Assembly (NCBI GenBank): GCA_963747345.1
Contig: CAVVFA010000011.1
Location: 1-64,000, forward strand
DNA length: 64,000 nucleotides
Reading direction: 5' to 3'
Source: GCA-2746795 sp963747345
GTDB lineage: Bacteria; Chloroflexota; Anaerolineae; Promineifilales; Promineifilaceae
In this document: one piece after another, positions 44,321-53,787 of the stretch
Numbering within the stretch: position 1 is the stretch's first letter
Layout: every line of letters starts with the position of its first letter
Translations under genes and position numbers: made by a program
Notes under the pieces: model-generated
Databases searched by the model: none
What the model was told of the DNA's origin: nothing
The model's input: the letters and a program-made list of their open reading frames with translations, nothing else

Positions 44321-46447
44321 TTAATAACTAATTGGGCAAACTGGTTCAGTGCTTGAAAGGAAGATAAGAGCAAAATTGTTAGGTGGATTCATAGATGGGA
44401 TGCTGCCCACATAAACCTGGTTATCAATATAGAAACAAGCAGTCACTTTATATCCATTTGTTGCCACCGAGATGTTATCAAATTCAAAATTACCAGAAGC
44501 ATCGGTTGTTTCCGAGGCGATAGTTACCCCAGTTTGGTTATTCGTTAAAAAGACCCGCGCACGTTCTTGAGGAATCCAGTTACTAATTAAGAACCGGACG
44601 CGACCACTAATCACGCTGTTACCATCTGGTGTCGGTGTTGGTTGCGGTGTGTCAGCCGGGATAACGGTGACTTGCAGCCATTCGGAAATATTGTTTCCTT
44701 CATTCCCTTCGGTAATGCTCCGTAAGGAGTCAACCATACCATAAACTTGACGAACGCTTGCGCCACCTGTAAACCCTGTCTCCGAAGTAATGGTAATAAC
44801 CTTGCTGCTGCCACCCGGAATAGAGCCAACGGCTGAATAAGCCGGATTTGGCGGAATGGGGATGTATTGTGGATAAACATTCGGTGGGTCTATGAAGATG
44901 TCAACAAAGAATTGAGAGTTCACATCGACTTCACCAGAATTGGTAATCGGCACCTGGAATTGTACAGAGCGATATTCAACAATAGGTGGTGTGCTGATAA
45001 GGATAGGCTTACCAATGGTTAAGTCAGCCGGAATCGGGGTGTTTGTGGGTGCAACCAGAATTGGGGTTGGTGTGATGTTAGGGCATGGCACAATAATGGT
45101 GTGTGTTGCCTGAGTACCACCACTGGCAACCACTAGTATTTGATAAGTATGCCCATCTTGAATGGCTTGTACCCAGCTTTTGTTGAATGTGCCATTATGT
45201 TCGCTGGCGAGAATTTGTTCACGTATGTTTCCATTGAGATAGATGGAAATCGATTGGTTGGTCGGCCAATTGACACCCGTAATGAAAATATTTGTAGAAG
45301 GTGCCACGGCACAAGAACTTGGCTGCACGGCAATAAATGGCCCCCGCGGTGTTGCCGTAGCAGTTGGCGTGTTGGTAGTGGTCGGTCCTATGGTAGCTGT
45401 TGGCGTATTAGACGGGGTGGGAGTTGGTGTATCTGGTTCACCCTGCACAATGATGTCGGCATAGGTGCCATCTGGATGCCTGACACGAATGGTATTTCCT
45501 GAATTGGCGGATGTTAACGCTAACGTGGTATTGCCAATGCCAGGACAAGCATGAACGTTACCTGTATCGTTTAGCATGGTAGCAGAGCCAATTGGAGTAA
45601 CCTCACCGGGATCATTCGTCAGGTTATAGAACAAGACCACATAATTGCTGCCATTATTGTTATAGATGCCTGTCACACTAGCCAAGCCAATATCGGCAAC
45701 TAAGCTAGATGTCCAGCGAATAGGGCAAGATTCCCGAGTAGCGGTCGCTGTGTTGGTGGGCATTGGTGTAAATGTGCTTGAAGCGCCAGGCGTTGGTGTG
45801 GGCGTAAAGGATGGTGTTACCCCGGGTGTTGGCAAAGCCGGAATGGGGGGAGGTGCACCAGCGCTTTGACCCGTTCCCCCTAATTGACCGAAAGGTTCAT
45901 TGTATAAGGTGGTTTGCCCAAAAACTGGAATAGATGGCAGAATAGGGCTGAAAAAAGGCGTGATAATAGGGACGCGATAGGTTACACGTACAACAACCGG
46001 TCTATTGGGAGAGCCAGCGAAGGGGGCAGGGCCATAGGGCGCAGGTAAATTTGTGCCTTTAAGCTGCCCTAACTGATCAACACCGTAAACTTCAATTGTA
46101 TAGAATTCACTATCTTCAAAGACACTGTTTATATCTTCATTTAAAGGCAACCCGGCCAGGTTTTGGTGGGTCGCATTGATGATTGATGCCGGCCGTCGCA
46201 AGTCAAGGTCACTGCATAAATCTGAATATTTACCAAGATCTTGTTGGGAAGCGCAATCAGTTTCAAAGTTGCCCGTGATTGCATACCGTGCCCCACTGCG
46301 TGCAGCATTTTGCACAGTACCCCATGCCCAAAGAATCCGTGCGGCTTCAATGATTAAAAATATCAGCATTAATAAACCGACAGCAATGATTGCGAATTCA
46401 ACTAATGCTTGACCTCTTGTGCGTGAATGTTTCTTGGATAGTCTCAT
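44321..46447 (-). CDS. TadE-like pseudopilin with long adhesive extension
   Basis: 708 residues. TadE-like N-terminus (RGQALVEFAIIAVGLLMLIF, then EAARILWAWGTVQNAARSGA), a globular region to about 200, three Thr/Pro linkers alternating with beta-sandwich domains, a CARDB-like domain (VQFQVPITNSGEVDVNSQFF) and a C-terminal carboxypeptidase-regulatory-like repeat (GRVRFLISNWIPQERARVFL, then TTDASGNFEF). First gene of the minus-strand envelope cluster, divergent from the BTAD gene. Likely a pilus-tip or surface adhesin. Confidence 0.78.
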   Translation of the reverse strand: MRLSKKHSRTRGQALVEFAIIAVGLLMLIFLIIEAARILWAWGTVQNAARSGARYAITGNFETDCASQQDLGKYSDLCSDLDLRRPASIINATHQNLAGLPLNEDINSVFEDSEFYTIEVYGVDQLGQLKGTNLPAPYGPAPFAGSPNRPVVVRVTYRVPIITPFFSPILPSIPVFGQTTLYNEPFGQLGGTGQSAGAPPPIPALPTPGVTPSFTPTPTPGASSTFTPMPTNTATATRESCPIRWTSSLVADIGLASVTGIYNNNGSNYVVLFYNLTNDPGEVTPIGSATMLNDTGNVHACPGIGNTTLALTSANSGNTIRVRHPDGTYADIIVQGEPDTPTPTPSNTPTATIGPTTTNTPTATATPRGPFIAVQPSSCAVAPSTNIFITGVNWPTNQSISIYLNGNIREQILASEHNGTFNKSWVQAIQDGHTYQILVVASGGTQATHTIIVPCPNITPTPILVAPTNTPIPADLTIGKPILISTPPIVEYRSVQFQVPITNSGEVDVNSQFFVDIFIDPPNVYPQYIPIPPNPAYSAVGSIPGGSSKVITITSETGFTGGASVRQVYGMVDSLRSITEGNEGNNISEWLQVTVIPADTPQPTPTPDGNSVISGRVRFLISNWIPQERARVFLTNNQTGVTIASETTDASGNFEFDNISVATNGYKVTACFYIDNQVYVGSIPSMNPPNNFALIFLSSTEPVCPISY

Positions 46448-46702
46448 GATGTTTCCGTTTTAATTATTGAAGTAATGAAAATGTTTGATGATTTCTTCAC
46501 TATTGTATGATTGTAATGAAACTGTCTTCAATAGCAATTTGACTGTTTGGCTAATATTTCCTATTCATACTTTACATGTTAGAGTAAAGTATTTGATGAA
46601 AGTTATTAATAATTCACTATGAATGATAACAAGATGATGTCTATTAGGTGTTGATATTGCGTTGATCTAGCGTTTTTCCTGAGGGAAAATGGGAAATTAT
46701 CC
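46448..46702. other. AT-rich intergenic region between divergent genes
   Basis: It must hold the promoters of the TadE-like gene (minus) and the BTAD-ATPase (plus). It is AT-rich with several TATGATT/TATTAATAATT-like stretches but no clear -35/-10 pair or palindrome was recognised. Confidence 0.5.
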
Positions 46703-48254
46703 ATGACAAAAGTACTAAAAATGGCTTTTTTGGGGACAATGGACATTCATTTAGATGAAGATCCGGTGATTTTGATCTCTGCGAAGGCTCAGGCATTGTT
46801 GAGTTATTTGGCTGTGTCTGGACGAATATATTCACGACAAGCGTTAGCTGGATTGTTATGGGGGGATTTGCCGGAAGCGGATGCCAGACGCAATCTACGG
46901 GGTGTGGTGATGAAGCTGCGTCAGGATTTTGATGCGTATTTGGATGTGACGCATCAGACGATTGCTTTTAATAAATTGTCCCCTCATTTTTTGGATACAT
47001 CAGATTTTCGTGAGTTGTGCCAACGGCGTGATGCGGCATCTCTGGAGAAGGCTGTGGGCTTGTATCGCGGCGATTTTTTGGAGGATTTGCATATTCGGCA
47101 AGCGTCTGAATTTGAAGAGTGGGTGATGCAGCAGCGAGAGGTGTTTCGGCAAGATGTCATTTCGGTATGTCATACGCTGGTGGTGACTTTTGAGGCGCAG
47201 AACCGGTATGAGGATGGGATTCGTTATGCACGCCGGTTATTGATGTTGGATGGGGCTAATGAGGAAGGGCATTGTTTGTTGATGACTTTGCTGGCGAAGA
47301 GTGGACAGCGCAGTGCGGCTTTGGCTCAGTATGAGGTGTGTGAGCGGGTTTTGGCAGAAATGGGCGTGGTTCCTATGGAGGAAACGGCCGTTCTCCTTCA
47401 ACAAATCCGCAATGACACCCTTGCCACACCCAGCTCGCCCTCAACCAAAAGCCATTGTGCAAGAAACTGCATCGCCACCACCCTTCTTGGCAGGGCCACC
47501 CATCACCCAGCCGGCTGGATTCTTTGGCCGCCAGCGGGAATTAAAACGTATCTTGAACTTGTTGCGTTACCTGCCGATGCAAAATGCGGCCATCATTGGG
47601 CCGCGCCGTAGTGGCAAAACCTCCTTGTTGCACTATTTAAAAAACGCCTCCATGCTCGATCAGCATAACTGGATATTTGTTGATTTCCAGGACACACGAA
47701 TGGGGACACGTTCTAATTTGTTTCATTACCTGCTTGAGCAAATGGGACTGCCTTCGCCAGAACCCTGTGATCTGGAAACCTTTATGGACATTGTGGCCGA
47801 TGAACTGCAAACACCCACCGTCATCTTGATGGACGAAATCGGCGTGGCGTTGCAGCGGTACCCTGAACTAGATGAGCCGTTTTGGGAAAGCTTGCGTTCC
47901 CTGGCGACCAATCAAGTGAATGGGCGGTTGGGATTTGTCTTGGCTGGCGCAGAATCGCCGGGACAATTGGCACAGCAAAGCGGCATGGGTTCGCCATTCT
48001 TCAATATATTTGGTTATGTCGCGGCGTTAGGCCCCCTGACAGAACCTGAGGCGCGGGCGTTAATTGCTAGTGCGCCAATCCCTTTCCCTGAAGAAGATGT
48101 GGTCTGGATTTTGCAAGAGAGTGGGCGTTGGCCCGTTTTGTTGCAAATTCTGTGCCGCGAACGGTTGTTGACATTGGAAGACGGTGCTGATTTGCCCTGG
48201 CGCGATGAAGCGCTGGCGCAATTGGCTCCTTTCCTTTATTTAAAAGAATTGTAA
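46703..48254 (+). pseudogene. BTAD (SARP-type) regulator fused to STAND ATPase, one frameshift
   Basis: The first frame (46703 to about 47440) holds a SARP-like N-terminal domain and a complete bacterial transcriptional activator domain (DFRELCQRRDAASLEKAVGL, then YRGDFLEDL, RRLLMLDGANEEGHCLLMTL). The second frame continues with FFGRQRELKRILNLL, Walker A GPRRSGKTSLLH and Walker B VILMDEIGVAL to a stop at 48254. The switch of one base occurs near 47425-47445, right after an ACGGCCGT copy at about 47384. Joined, the protein is about 515 residues. It would be an ATP-dependent transcription activator; the target could be the divergent envelope cluster. Confidence 0.78.
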
Positions 48255-48257
48255 CTG

Positions 48258-48340
48258 ACCTCCCACCCGAACCCTCCCCCGACGGGAAAGGGAATTTGCT
48301 CCCTCGCCCTCGTAGGGAGAGGGTTGGGGAGAGGGTGAAA
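48258..48340. repeat. Low-complexity C/T and G/A-rich dispersed repeat, copy 3
   Basis: CCTCCCACCCGAACCCTCCC...GGGAGAGGGTTGGGGAGAGG fills the 87 bases between the BTAD-ATPase stop and the next start codon. Confidence 0.6.
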
Positions 48341-48341
48341 A

Positions 48342-51110
48342 ATGACACAGACTCCTCCCAATCGTAAAACAAACATATCATTAGGCGTACCAGCCCCTCC
48401 CGGGAATATCCTTTTTGGAAGTTGGCGCCTGCTTTTTTGGCTGTTTTTTCATCCTTCAGCCTGGCAAGATGCCATCACCCACATCGACCCGACATTATCC
48501 GCTGATTTTTGTTTAGCGGGATTGCGCCGGTCTCAGTTAAAGCAGGTGAAGGTTTGGCGTTTGTTGGTGATGATGTATTTGGCCTGGCCGGTGTTGGGAT
48601 TGCTGTCTATTATTTTGATATTGTGGCTGCTGAATGTGCCCAGTACGAATATTGTGTTGGGGGTCATTGTGGGGTTTGCGGTGGCGCTGGTTTTGAGTTT
48701 GGCAACGGCCGTTTCCGGGAGTGTCGCCGTGAGTACCGCTGTGGGCTTAGCGGCGAGCATTGTTGTGGGCATTGCGTCTGGGCTGATTTTGGGGGAACAA
48801 GTACCATTTTTCGCAACGGCCGTTACCCTGTCATTTGATCTCGTACTCAGCACCGTCATTGGGCTGACTGGCGGCTTGGGCGGCGGCCTGGCTTATGGCA
48901 TCACCCTCGGACTGGCGGGCGATGACAGCAGTTTGCGCCCCTCCTACTCATTCATGCGCCAAATTAGCGGCATCTTCATCGGTGTTATTGTGGGCATAGC
49001 TGGCGGGATGCTCATGGGCTGGGTCACAGGCTCCTGGCTGGCGGGTGTGGCGCTAGGCTTACCCTTTGCCCTGGCTATTACCTGGCGCACCCACAGTTGG
49101 CGACGGGGCATTCTCTGGGGCATTTTGTTGGGCATTGCCGTGATGTTGGGCTGGCTCATTTCCATAACATCCCTGGCAGAAACCCCCTTTAGCAGCTTTA
49201 TCAACGGCCTTAGTTTTGGTGCAATTGTTGCCGCACTTTTTGCCCTGCCCTATGTGGTGGCAGAGCAGATTTCTGGGCCGTGGGCGGGGGCGTTGGCTGG
49301 CACCTTGGGCAGCAGCAGCGGTCTTTATTTGTTGGTCACGGCGGATCAACCGCTTGGCCCCGTTTTACTGTTCACCTTTGCCGGTATTTTGCTGGGCCTG
49401 ACATTAGGCTGGTGGCGTCCCGTCATTTTTTATCCGTTGACGGCCGCCTGGAATTTCTTGCTCCTGCGCCTGGATGAACGCCGCTTGCCACAAAAACGGC
49501 ACTCTTTCATTCGCTGGCATTCCGTTTTTTGGGATGAGTTGCAACGGCTGCCGCTTTACGGGCTAGACACGCATATTGTGCTGTTGTTGACGTATGATTC
49601 GGAATTGGGAACGGCCGTTATGGAAGCCATTAGCAGTGGACGACAGCGGTGGGCAGCCCAAGCCGCCCAAATTGAGATGGATGCGCAGCAGTTTGAACAG
49701 TGCCAAAATGTAGGCGAGATTGGCAGCGTCTACAGCCACATGGCCGCCGGTGAACTAGCAGGTCCCGCCAGCGCCTTGTTACGCAGCTTCAGCCGCATCA
49801 GCCAAGACGTAGACGCCGCCCAACGGCAAGAAAGCGCCTACAACCAACGCCTCGCTTTCCATGCCGTAGAAGATCGACTGGACAGCCTGTTGCGGGAACT
49901 GACCCGCAGCAATGAACGATACGCGGAGCGTTTTCGGCCCGTGGCGGCTCAGTGGCGGCAGCTTGTTTCTCACCATACCCAGCATCTGGCCGCCGAAGTC
50001 GAACTGCGCCAGGAAATCGACAGCCCCTACATCATCGGCGTGCCACTCACCGAGCAGCAAGAGATTTTCATCGGTCGCGCTGAAATTAGCGCCCAAATTG
50101 AACAGTTGCTCCTGGATCGGCGGCGGCCACCGCTGCTGTTGTACGGTCAGCGGCGGGTGGGCAAAACATCTTTGCTTAATAATCTGGGGCGTTTATTGCC
50201 CAGCACCATTATCCCCCTCTTTGTTGACTTGCAAGGTCCCGCCTCACGCAGCAAAAATGAGGCCGGTTTTCTCTACAATTTGGCGCGTGGTATCCGGCGC
50301 TCGGCCACCGGGCGCGGTTTGGATATTCCCGAACTGACCCGCGAAAACCTATCCATCGACCCATTTTCGCAGTTTGATGAATGGCTGGATGAGGTGGAGG
50401 AGGCGTTGGCTCCCAATTTGGCGCTGTTGATGCTGGATGAGTTTGAAGTGTTGGCACAGGCGTTGGAAAACGGCCGTTTAGAAGAAACCACCGTCCTGGG
50501 CATGTTGCGCCACCTCATTCAGCATCGCCCCCGCTTTAAAGTGATGCTGTCTGGCTCCCATACGCTAGACGAGTTTCAGCGGTGGTCGGGCTATCTCATC
50601 AACGTGCAGGTTGTGCATATTGGCTATCTCAGCCAAACAGAAACCTTGCAGCTTGTGGAGCATCCCGTGCAAGATTTTTCCCTGCGCTATGAGCCAGCCG
50701 CCGCCCAGCGCGTCGTTGATTTGACGAGTGGGCATCCCTTTTTGGTGCAGCTTTTGTGCGCCGAAGTGGTGGCGCTCAAAAACGAGCAGCCTCCCGTCAA
50801 CCGACGTTTGGCGACTGTGGCTGATGTGGAAACGGCCGTTTCCGAGGCCCTGCAACACGGCAGCTTCTTCTTCGCCGACATTGAACACAACCAGGTCGAT
50901 CAAGTCGGGCGTGAGATTTTACGCCTCATGTCCGGGTATGATGAAGACGAAACCACCCCCCGCGAGGTTTTGGTGGCCTTCGTCCCCAGCCTCATGTCGC
51001 TGGAGGATGCGCTGGTAGTGCTCCAGTATCGAGAGCTGATTGAGGCGGTGGAAGGCGGCTATCGCTTTCAGGTAGATTTGGTGCGGCGCTGGTTTGCAGA
51101 ACGGCCGTGA
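48342..51110 (+). CDS. Polytopic membrane protein with C-terminal STAND-type ATPase
   Basis: 922 residues. Residues about 70-385 hold about ten membrane segments rich in Gly and Val (for example LGVIVGFAVALVLSLATAVS, SVAVSTAVGLAASIVVGIAS). A cytoplasmic helical part follows, then the ATPase: IFIGRAEISAQIEQLL, Walker A GQRRVGKTSLL (about 600-610), Walker B LLMLDEFEVLAQ, sensor VMLSGSHTLDEF, and a C-terminal winged-helix-like region (GGYRFQVDLVRRWF). It belongs to the same ATPase group as the three others in this window. Probably a membrane-bound signalling or sensing NTPase; ligand unknown. Five or more palindrome copies lie inside. Confidence 0.82.
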   Translation: MTQTPPNRKTNISLGVPAPPGNILFGSWRLLFWLFFHPSAWQDAITHIDPTLSADFCLAGLRRSQLKQVKVWRLLVMMYLAWPVLGLLSIILILWLLNVPSTNIVLGVIVGFAVALVLSLATAVSGSVAVSTAVGLAASIVVGIASGLILGEQVPFFATAVTLSFDLVLSTVIGLTGGLGGGLAYGITLGLAGDDSSLRPSYSFMRQISGIFIGVIVGIAGGMLMGWVTGSWLAGVALGLPFALAITWRTHSWRRGILWGILLGIAVMLGWLISITSLAETPFSSFINGLSFGAIVAALFALPYVVAEQISGPWAGALAGTLGSSSGLYLLVTADQPLGPVLLFTFAGILLGLTLGWWRPVIFYPLTAAWNFLLLRLDERRLPQKRHSFIRWHSVFWDELQRLPLYGLDTHIVLLLTYDSELGTAVMEAISSGRQRWAAQAAQIEMDAQQFEQCQNVGEIGSVYSHMAAGELAGPASALLRSFSRISQDVDAAQRQESAYNQRLAFHAVEDRLDSLLRELTRSNERYAERFRPVAAQWRQLVSHHTQHLAAEVELRQEIDSPYIIGVPLTEQQEIFIGRAEISAQIEQLLLDRRRPPLLLYGQRRVGKTSLLNNLGRLLPSTIIPLFVDLQGPASRSKNEAGFLYNLARGIRRSATGRGLDIPELTRENLSIDPFSQFDEWLDEVEEALAPNLALLMLDEFEVLAQALENGRLEETTVLGMLRHLIQHRPRFKVMLSGSHTLDEFQRWSGYLINVQVVHIGYLSQTETLQLVEHPVQDFSLRYEPAAAQRVVDLTSGHPFLVQLLCAEVVALKNEQPPVNRRLATVADVETAVSEALQHGSFFFADIEHNQVDQVGREILRLMSGYDEDETTPREVLVAFVPSLMSLEDALVVLQYRELIEAVEGGYRFQVDLVRRWFAERP

Positions 51111-51135
51111 GTGATACGAGGAGATTCAAATAGCG

Positions 51136-51342
51136 ATGAAAAAAAACAGTGACAACAGGATTAAACAACAGCTAACTCAGTCAGAAATCGATAGGTTCCT
51201 GCTTGAAATGGATTCGCTTGCCTCCCACATAGCAGAAGAATGGCAAAATGAACAAACGGCCGTTCCTCTATTAGAAGAGATGCGGCAAGAACGAGATGTC
51301 AAAATGATGCCGTTGTCACGTGATAAATTACCCGCCCAATAA
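51136..51342 (+). CDS. Small acidic helical protein, antitoxin-like
   Basis: 68 residues, starting 25 bases after the membrane-ATPase stop. The central part (EMDSLASHIAEEWQNEQTAV, then LLEEMRQER) resembles short antitoxin-like proteins that precede PIN toxins, but no toxin gene follows. One palindrome copy encodes Thr-Ala-Val. It could instead be a small partner of the ATPase. Assignment is tentative. Confidence 0.5.
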   Translation: MKKNSDNRIKQQLTQSEIDRFLLEMDSLASHIAEEWQNEQTAVPLLEEMRQERDVKMMPLSRDKLPAQ

Positions 51343-51360
51343 GATATTCGAAGGGGCGCA

Positions 51361-51391
51361 GATTGGACCAATCTTCAAGATTGGTCCAATC
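51361..51391. repeat. Hairpin GATTGGACCAATCTT
   Basis: Perfect 15-base arms GATTGGACCAATCTT / AAGATTGGTCCAATC with a one-base loop, followed by TAAAAAA. First of five different hairpins in the gene-free stretch 51343-51723; may also act as a terminator. Confidence 0.8.
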
Positions 51392-51427
51392 TAAAAAACC
51401 AAGCCTTTAGGCGCTAACAGAGCCATT

Positions 51428-51447
51428 ATCGACAAAAAGTTGTCGAT
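51428..51447. repeat. Hairpin ATCGACAA-AAAG-TTGTCGAT
   Basis: Perfect 8-base arms with an AAAG loop, second hairpin of the 51.3-51.7 kb island. Confidence 0.6.
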
Positions 51448-51455
51448 GTTTGTTT

Positions 51456-51522
51456 GGACACTGATACGGATAAACACTGCTAAAAAAAACAAAAATATCA
51501 GTGTTTACCCGTATCAGTGTCC
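51456..51522. repeat. GGACACTGATACGG hairpin repeat, second copy
   Basis: GGACACTGATACGGATAAAC...GTTTACCCGTATCAGTGTCC: arms of about 24 bases with one mismatch and an A-rich loop. Clearly the same family as 18571-18632. Confidence 0.82.
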
Positions 51523-51553
51523 CCGAATTTTTGAATCGTTGGCATTTGTCCTT

Positions 51554-51579
51554 CTTTTGTCAGCAAGGCCTGACAAAAG
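51554..51579. repeat. Hairpin CTTTTGTCAG-CAAGGC-CTGACAAAAG
   Basis: Perfect 10-base arms, 6-base loop; fourth hairpin of the island. Confidence 0.7.
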
Positions 51580-51627
51580 AGCTAGTACCTTATGAATGAA
51601 CTGCTTATACAAAAAAACAAGGATTTT

Positions 51628-51680
51628 GCATCGAATTAACGCGAAAAAGAAATTCGTGAAAATTCGCGCCAATTCGATGC
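51628..51680. repeat. Hairpin repeat GCATCGAATT...AATTCGATGC
   Basis: Perfect 10-base arms around CGCGAAAAAGAAATTCGTGA-type sequence; relative of 4010-4055. Fifth hairpin of the island, just before the E1 gene. Confidence 0.7.
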
Positions 51681-51723
51681 CATAAACTTTTTTGGCTCTG
51701 GCTTGTCCAGGTTAGGAGAAAAG

Positions 51724-53781
51724 ATGAGTAAATTACACCCCGCCTACGATTGGCACGAAGTCGCCCGCCTAGCCCTGGCTTCCCGCATCATGGATGAATT
51801 GGAAGAAAATGAGCTGACTCCGGCTGGCCTCGTCACCTACCAATTTTCCGCTTGCGGGCATGAGCTAGGGCAATTACTTATCAGCCAACTGCTAGACCGT
51901 CCGCATGACGGGGCAACTGTCTATTACCGCTCACGGCCGTTTCTCTTTGGCTCTGGTCTTACATTAGAAGAAGCACTCACCGCCGACATGGCGCGTTCCG
52001 GTTCCATTAGCGATGGCCGGGACGTAGGCGTGGTATTCAACTTGCCGAGTCGAGGTAGGGCAACCGTTCCGCCGATGGCCGCCGATGTGGGGTCTCAGTT
52101 TACGCCCGCCGCTGGTTGGGCGCAGGCCATTCAATACCGGCAAGCTGTGTTGGGTGAAGACGTGGCGCAGAGCATCGCCGTCGTGTTTGCGGGCGACGGG
52201 GCGGTGGCGGCCAATGGCTTTTGGGCAACCTTAACGATGGCGACGACGCTCAGTTTACCGTTGCTGATTGTGATTGAGGACAATGACTTTGCCATTTCGG
52301 TTAAAAGCAGCAAGCAGACCCCTGGGCGCAATATTGCTAAAAATTTAGCCTCGTTTGAAAATTTAAAGATTTGGGATGGCAGTGGGACTGTTCCGGCAGA
52401 AACGGCCGTTCTGGTTCATGAAGCCGTGCAATATGTGCGGGAGCAGCGGAAACCGGCGCTGCTCCATCTGCATGTGCCTCGTTTGTCCGGCCATTCCAGC
52501 GTCGATAACCAGGCGTACAAAACCGAAGCGGAACGCCAGGACGAAGCGCAGCGCGATCCCATTCCCGCCCTAAAATCCTATCTCGTGCCAGCCCTCATGA
52601 GCGATGATGAATGGAATACTCTGGTGGAAGAAGCCAAACAAGCCGTAGACGCGGCGCGACAAGTGGCGGAAGCCACTCCCCCTGCAGAACCAGCCAGCGT
52701 GACCCGTTTTGTGTTGTCGGAGCCTGGGTTTCCCCAGCAGGTGGGTGGCTTGTTGGCGGAAGGGATAGAGATGGATGGAGGAACGGCCGTTCCCGATTCA
52801 TCAGATCCGCGGCGCATTAACTTAATTGAAGCCATCCGGCGCACGTTGGATGTAGAACTGGCGCTGAACCCACGCTGCCTTGTTTTTGGTGAAGATGTGG
52901 GCTTGAAAGGGGGCGTTCATGCCGCCACCCTCGGGCTGCAAACCACGCATGGCGAAGGGCGCGTCTTCGATACAAGTTTGTCAGAAGAGGGCATTATCGG
53001 GCGAGCTGTGGGTATGGCGATGGCTGGATTGGTGCCAGTCCCCGAAATCCAGTTCCGCAAATACGCCGATCCCGCTACCGAGCAGCTCAACAACTGCGGC
53101 ACCATTCGCTGGCGCAGTGCCAATAAATTTGCAGCGCCGATTGTGGTGCGCATTCCTGGCGGCTACCGCAAAATTGGCGATCCGTGGCACAGTGTCACCA
53201 GCGAAGTGACATTTGCCCATCAACCAGGCTGGCTATTTGCCGCCCCATCCAATGCCGAAGACACCGTTGGCTTACTGCGTACCGCTTTGCGCGGCAATGA
53301 CCCTGTCATCTTCTTTGAACACCGGTATTTGCTGGATGCAGCCTGGGCGCGGCGGCCCTATCCTGGCGATGGCTTCATGCTGTTATTTGGGCAGGCCAAA
53401 TATATCTGCCGAGGTGATGCGCTAACGGTGATTACGTGGGGGGCAATGGTGGAACGCTGCGAAGAAGCGGCACAGGCAGCCGGGGGCAGCATCGAAATCA
53501 TCGATTTGCGAACGCTCGTGCCGTGGGATGAGGAATTGGTGCTGGATTCTGTGCGTAAAACGTCGAAGGTGCTGATTGTGCATGAGGATATTGGCATTGG
53601 CGGCTTTGGTGCAGAAATCGCGGCGACGATTGCTCAAAAAGCATTCATGGATTTGGATGCACCAATTGAGCGCGTGACAGCGCCCTCTTGTCCTGTGCCA
53701 TTTAATACGGGGTTGATGACGGCCGTTATCCCCACCGTCGGTCAAATCCAAGCAAAAATGGCTGAACTGCTCGCTTTTTAA
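51724..53781 (+). CDS. 2-oxo acid dehydrogenase E1, alpha and beta subunits fused
   Basis: 685 residues from the ATG at 51724, which has a TTAGGAG site; the longer frame from 51703 is unlikely. Residues 1-300 are the alpha part with the thiamine-diphosphate motif GDGAVAANGF...IVIEDND; residues about 365-685 are the beta part (FGEDVGLKGGVHAATLGLQT, LSEEGIIGRAVGMAMAGLVP, PVIFFEHRYLLD). E1 decarboxylates a 2-oxo acid (branched-chain or pyruvate) and passes the acyl group to E2 lipoate. E2 and E3 genes are not next to it. Monocistronic. Confidence 0.87.
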   Translation: MSKLHPAYDWHEVARLALASRIMDELEENELTPAGLVTYQFSACGHELGQLLISQLLDRPHDGATVYYRSRPFLFGSGLTLEEALTADMARSGSISDGRDVGVVFNLPSRGRATVPPMAADVGSQFTPAAGWAQAIQYRQAVLGEDVAQSIAVVFAGDGAVAANGFWATLTMATTLSLPLLIVIEDNDFAISVKSSKQTPGRNIAKNLASFENLKIWDGSGTVPAETAVLVHEAVQYVREQRKPALLHLHVPRLSGHSSVDNQAYKTEAERQDEAQRDPIPALKSYLVPALMSDDEWNTLVEEAKQAVDAARQVAEATPPAEPASVTRFVLSEPGFPQQVGGLLAEGIEMDGGTAVPDSSDPRRINLIEAIRRTLDVELALNPRCLVFGEDVGLKGGVHAATLGLQTTHGEGRVFDTSLSEEGIIGRAVGMAMAGLVPVPEIQFRKYADPATEQLNNCGTIRWRSANKFAAPIVVRIPGGYRKIGDPWHSVTSEVTFAHQPGWLFAAPSNAEDTVGLLRTALRGNDPVIFFEHRYLLDAAWARRPYPGDGFMLLFGQAKYICRGDALTVITWGAMVERCEEAAQAAGGSIEIIDLRTLVPWDEELVLDSVRKTSKVLIVHEDIGIGGFGAEIAATIAQKAFMDLDAPIERVTAPSCPVPFNTGLMTAVIPTVGQIQAKMAELLAF

Positions 53782-53787
53782 CTCAAA

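Noticed and set aside
51343..51723. Possible CRISPR array or tRNA cluster in the hairpin island
   Set aside because: The hairpins differ from each other, are not evenly spaced and do not fold into cloverleafs.
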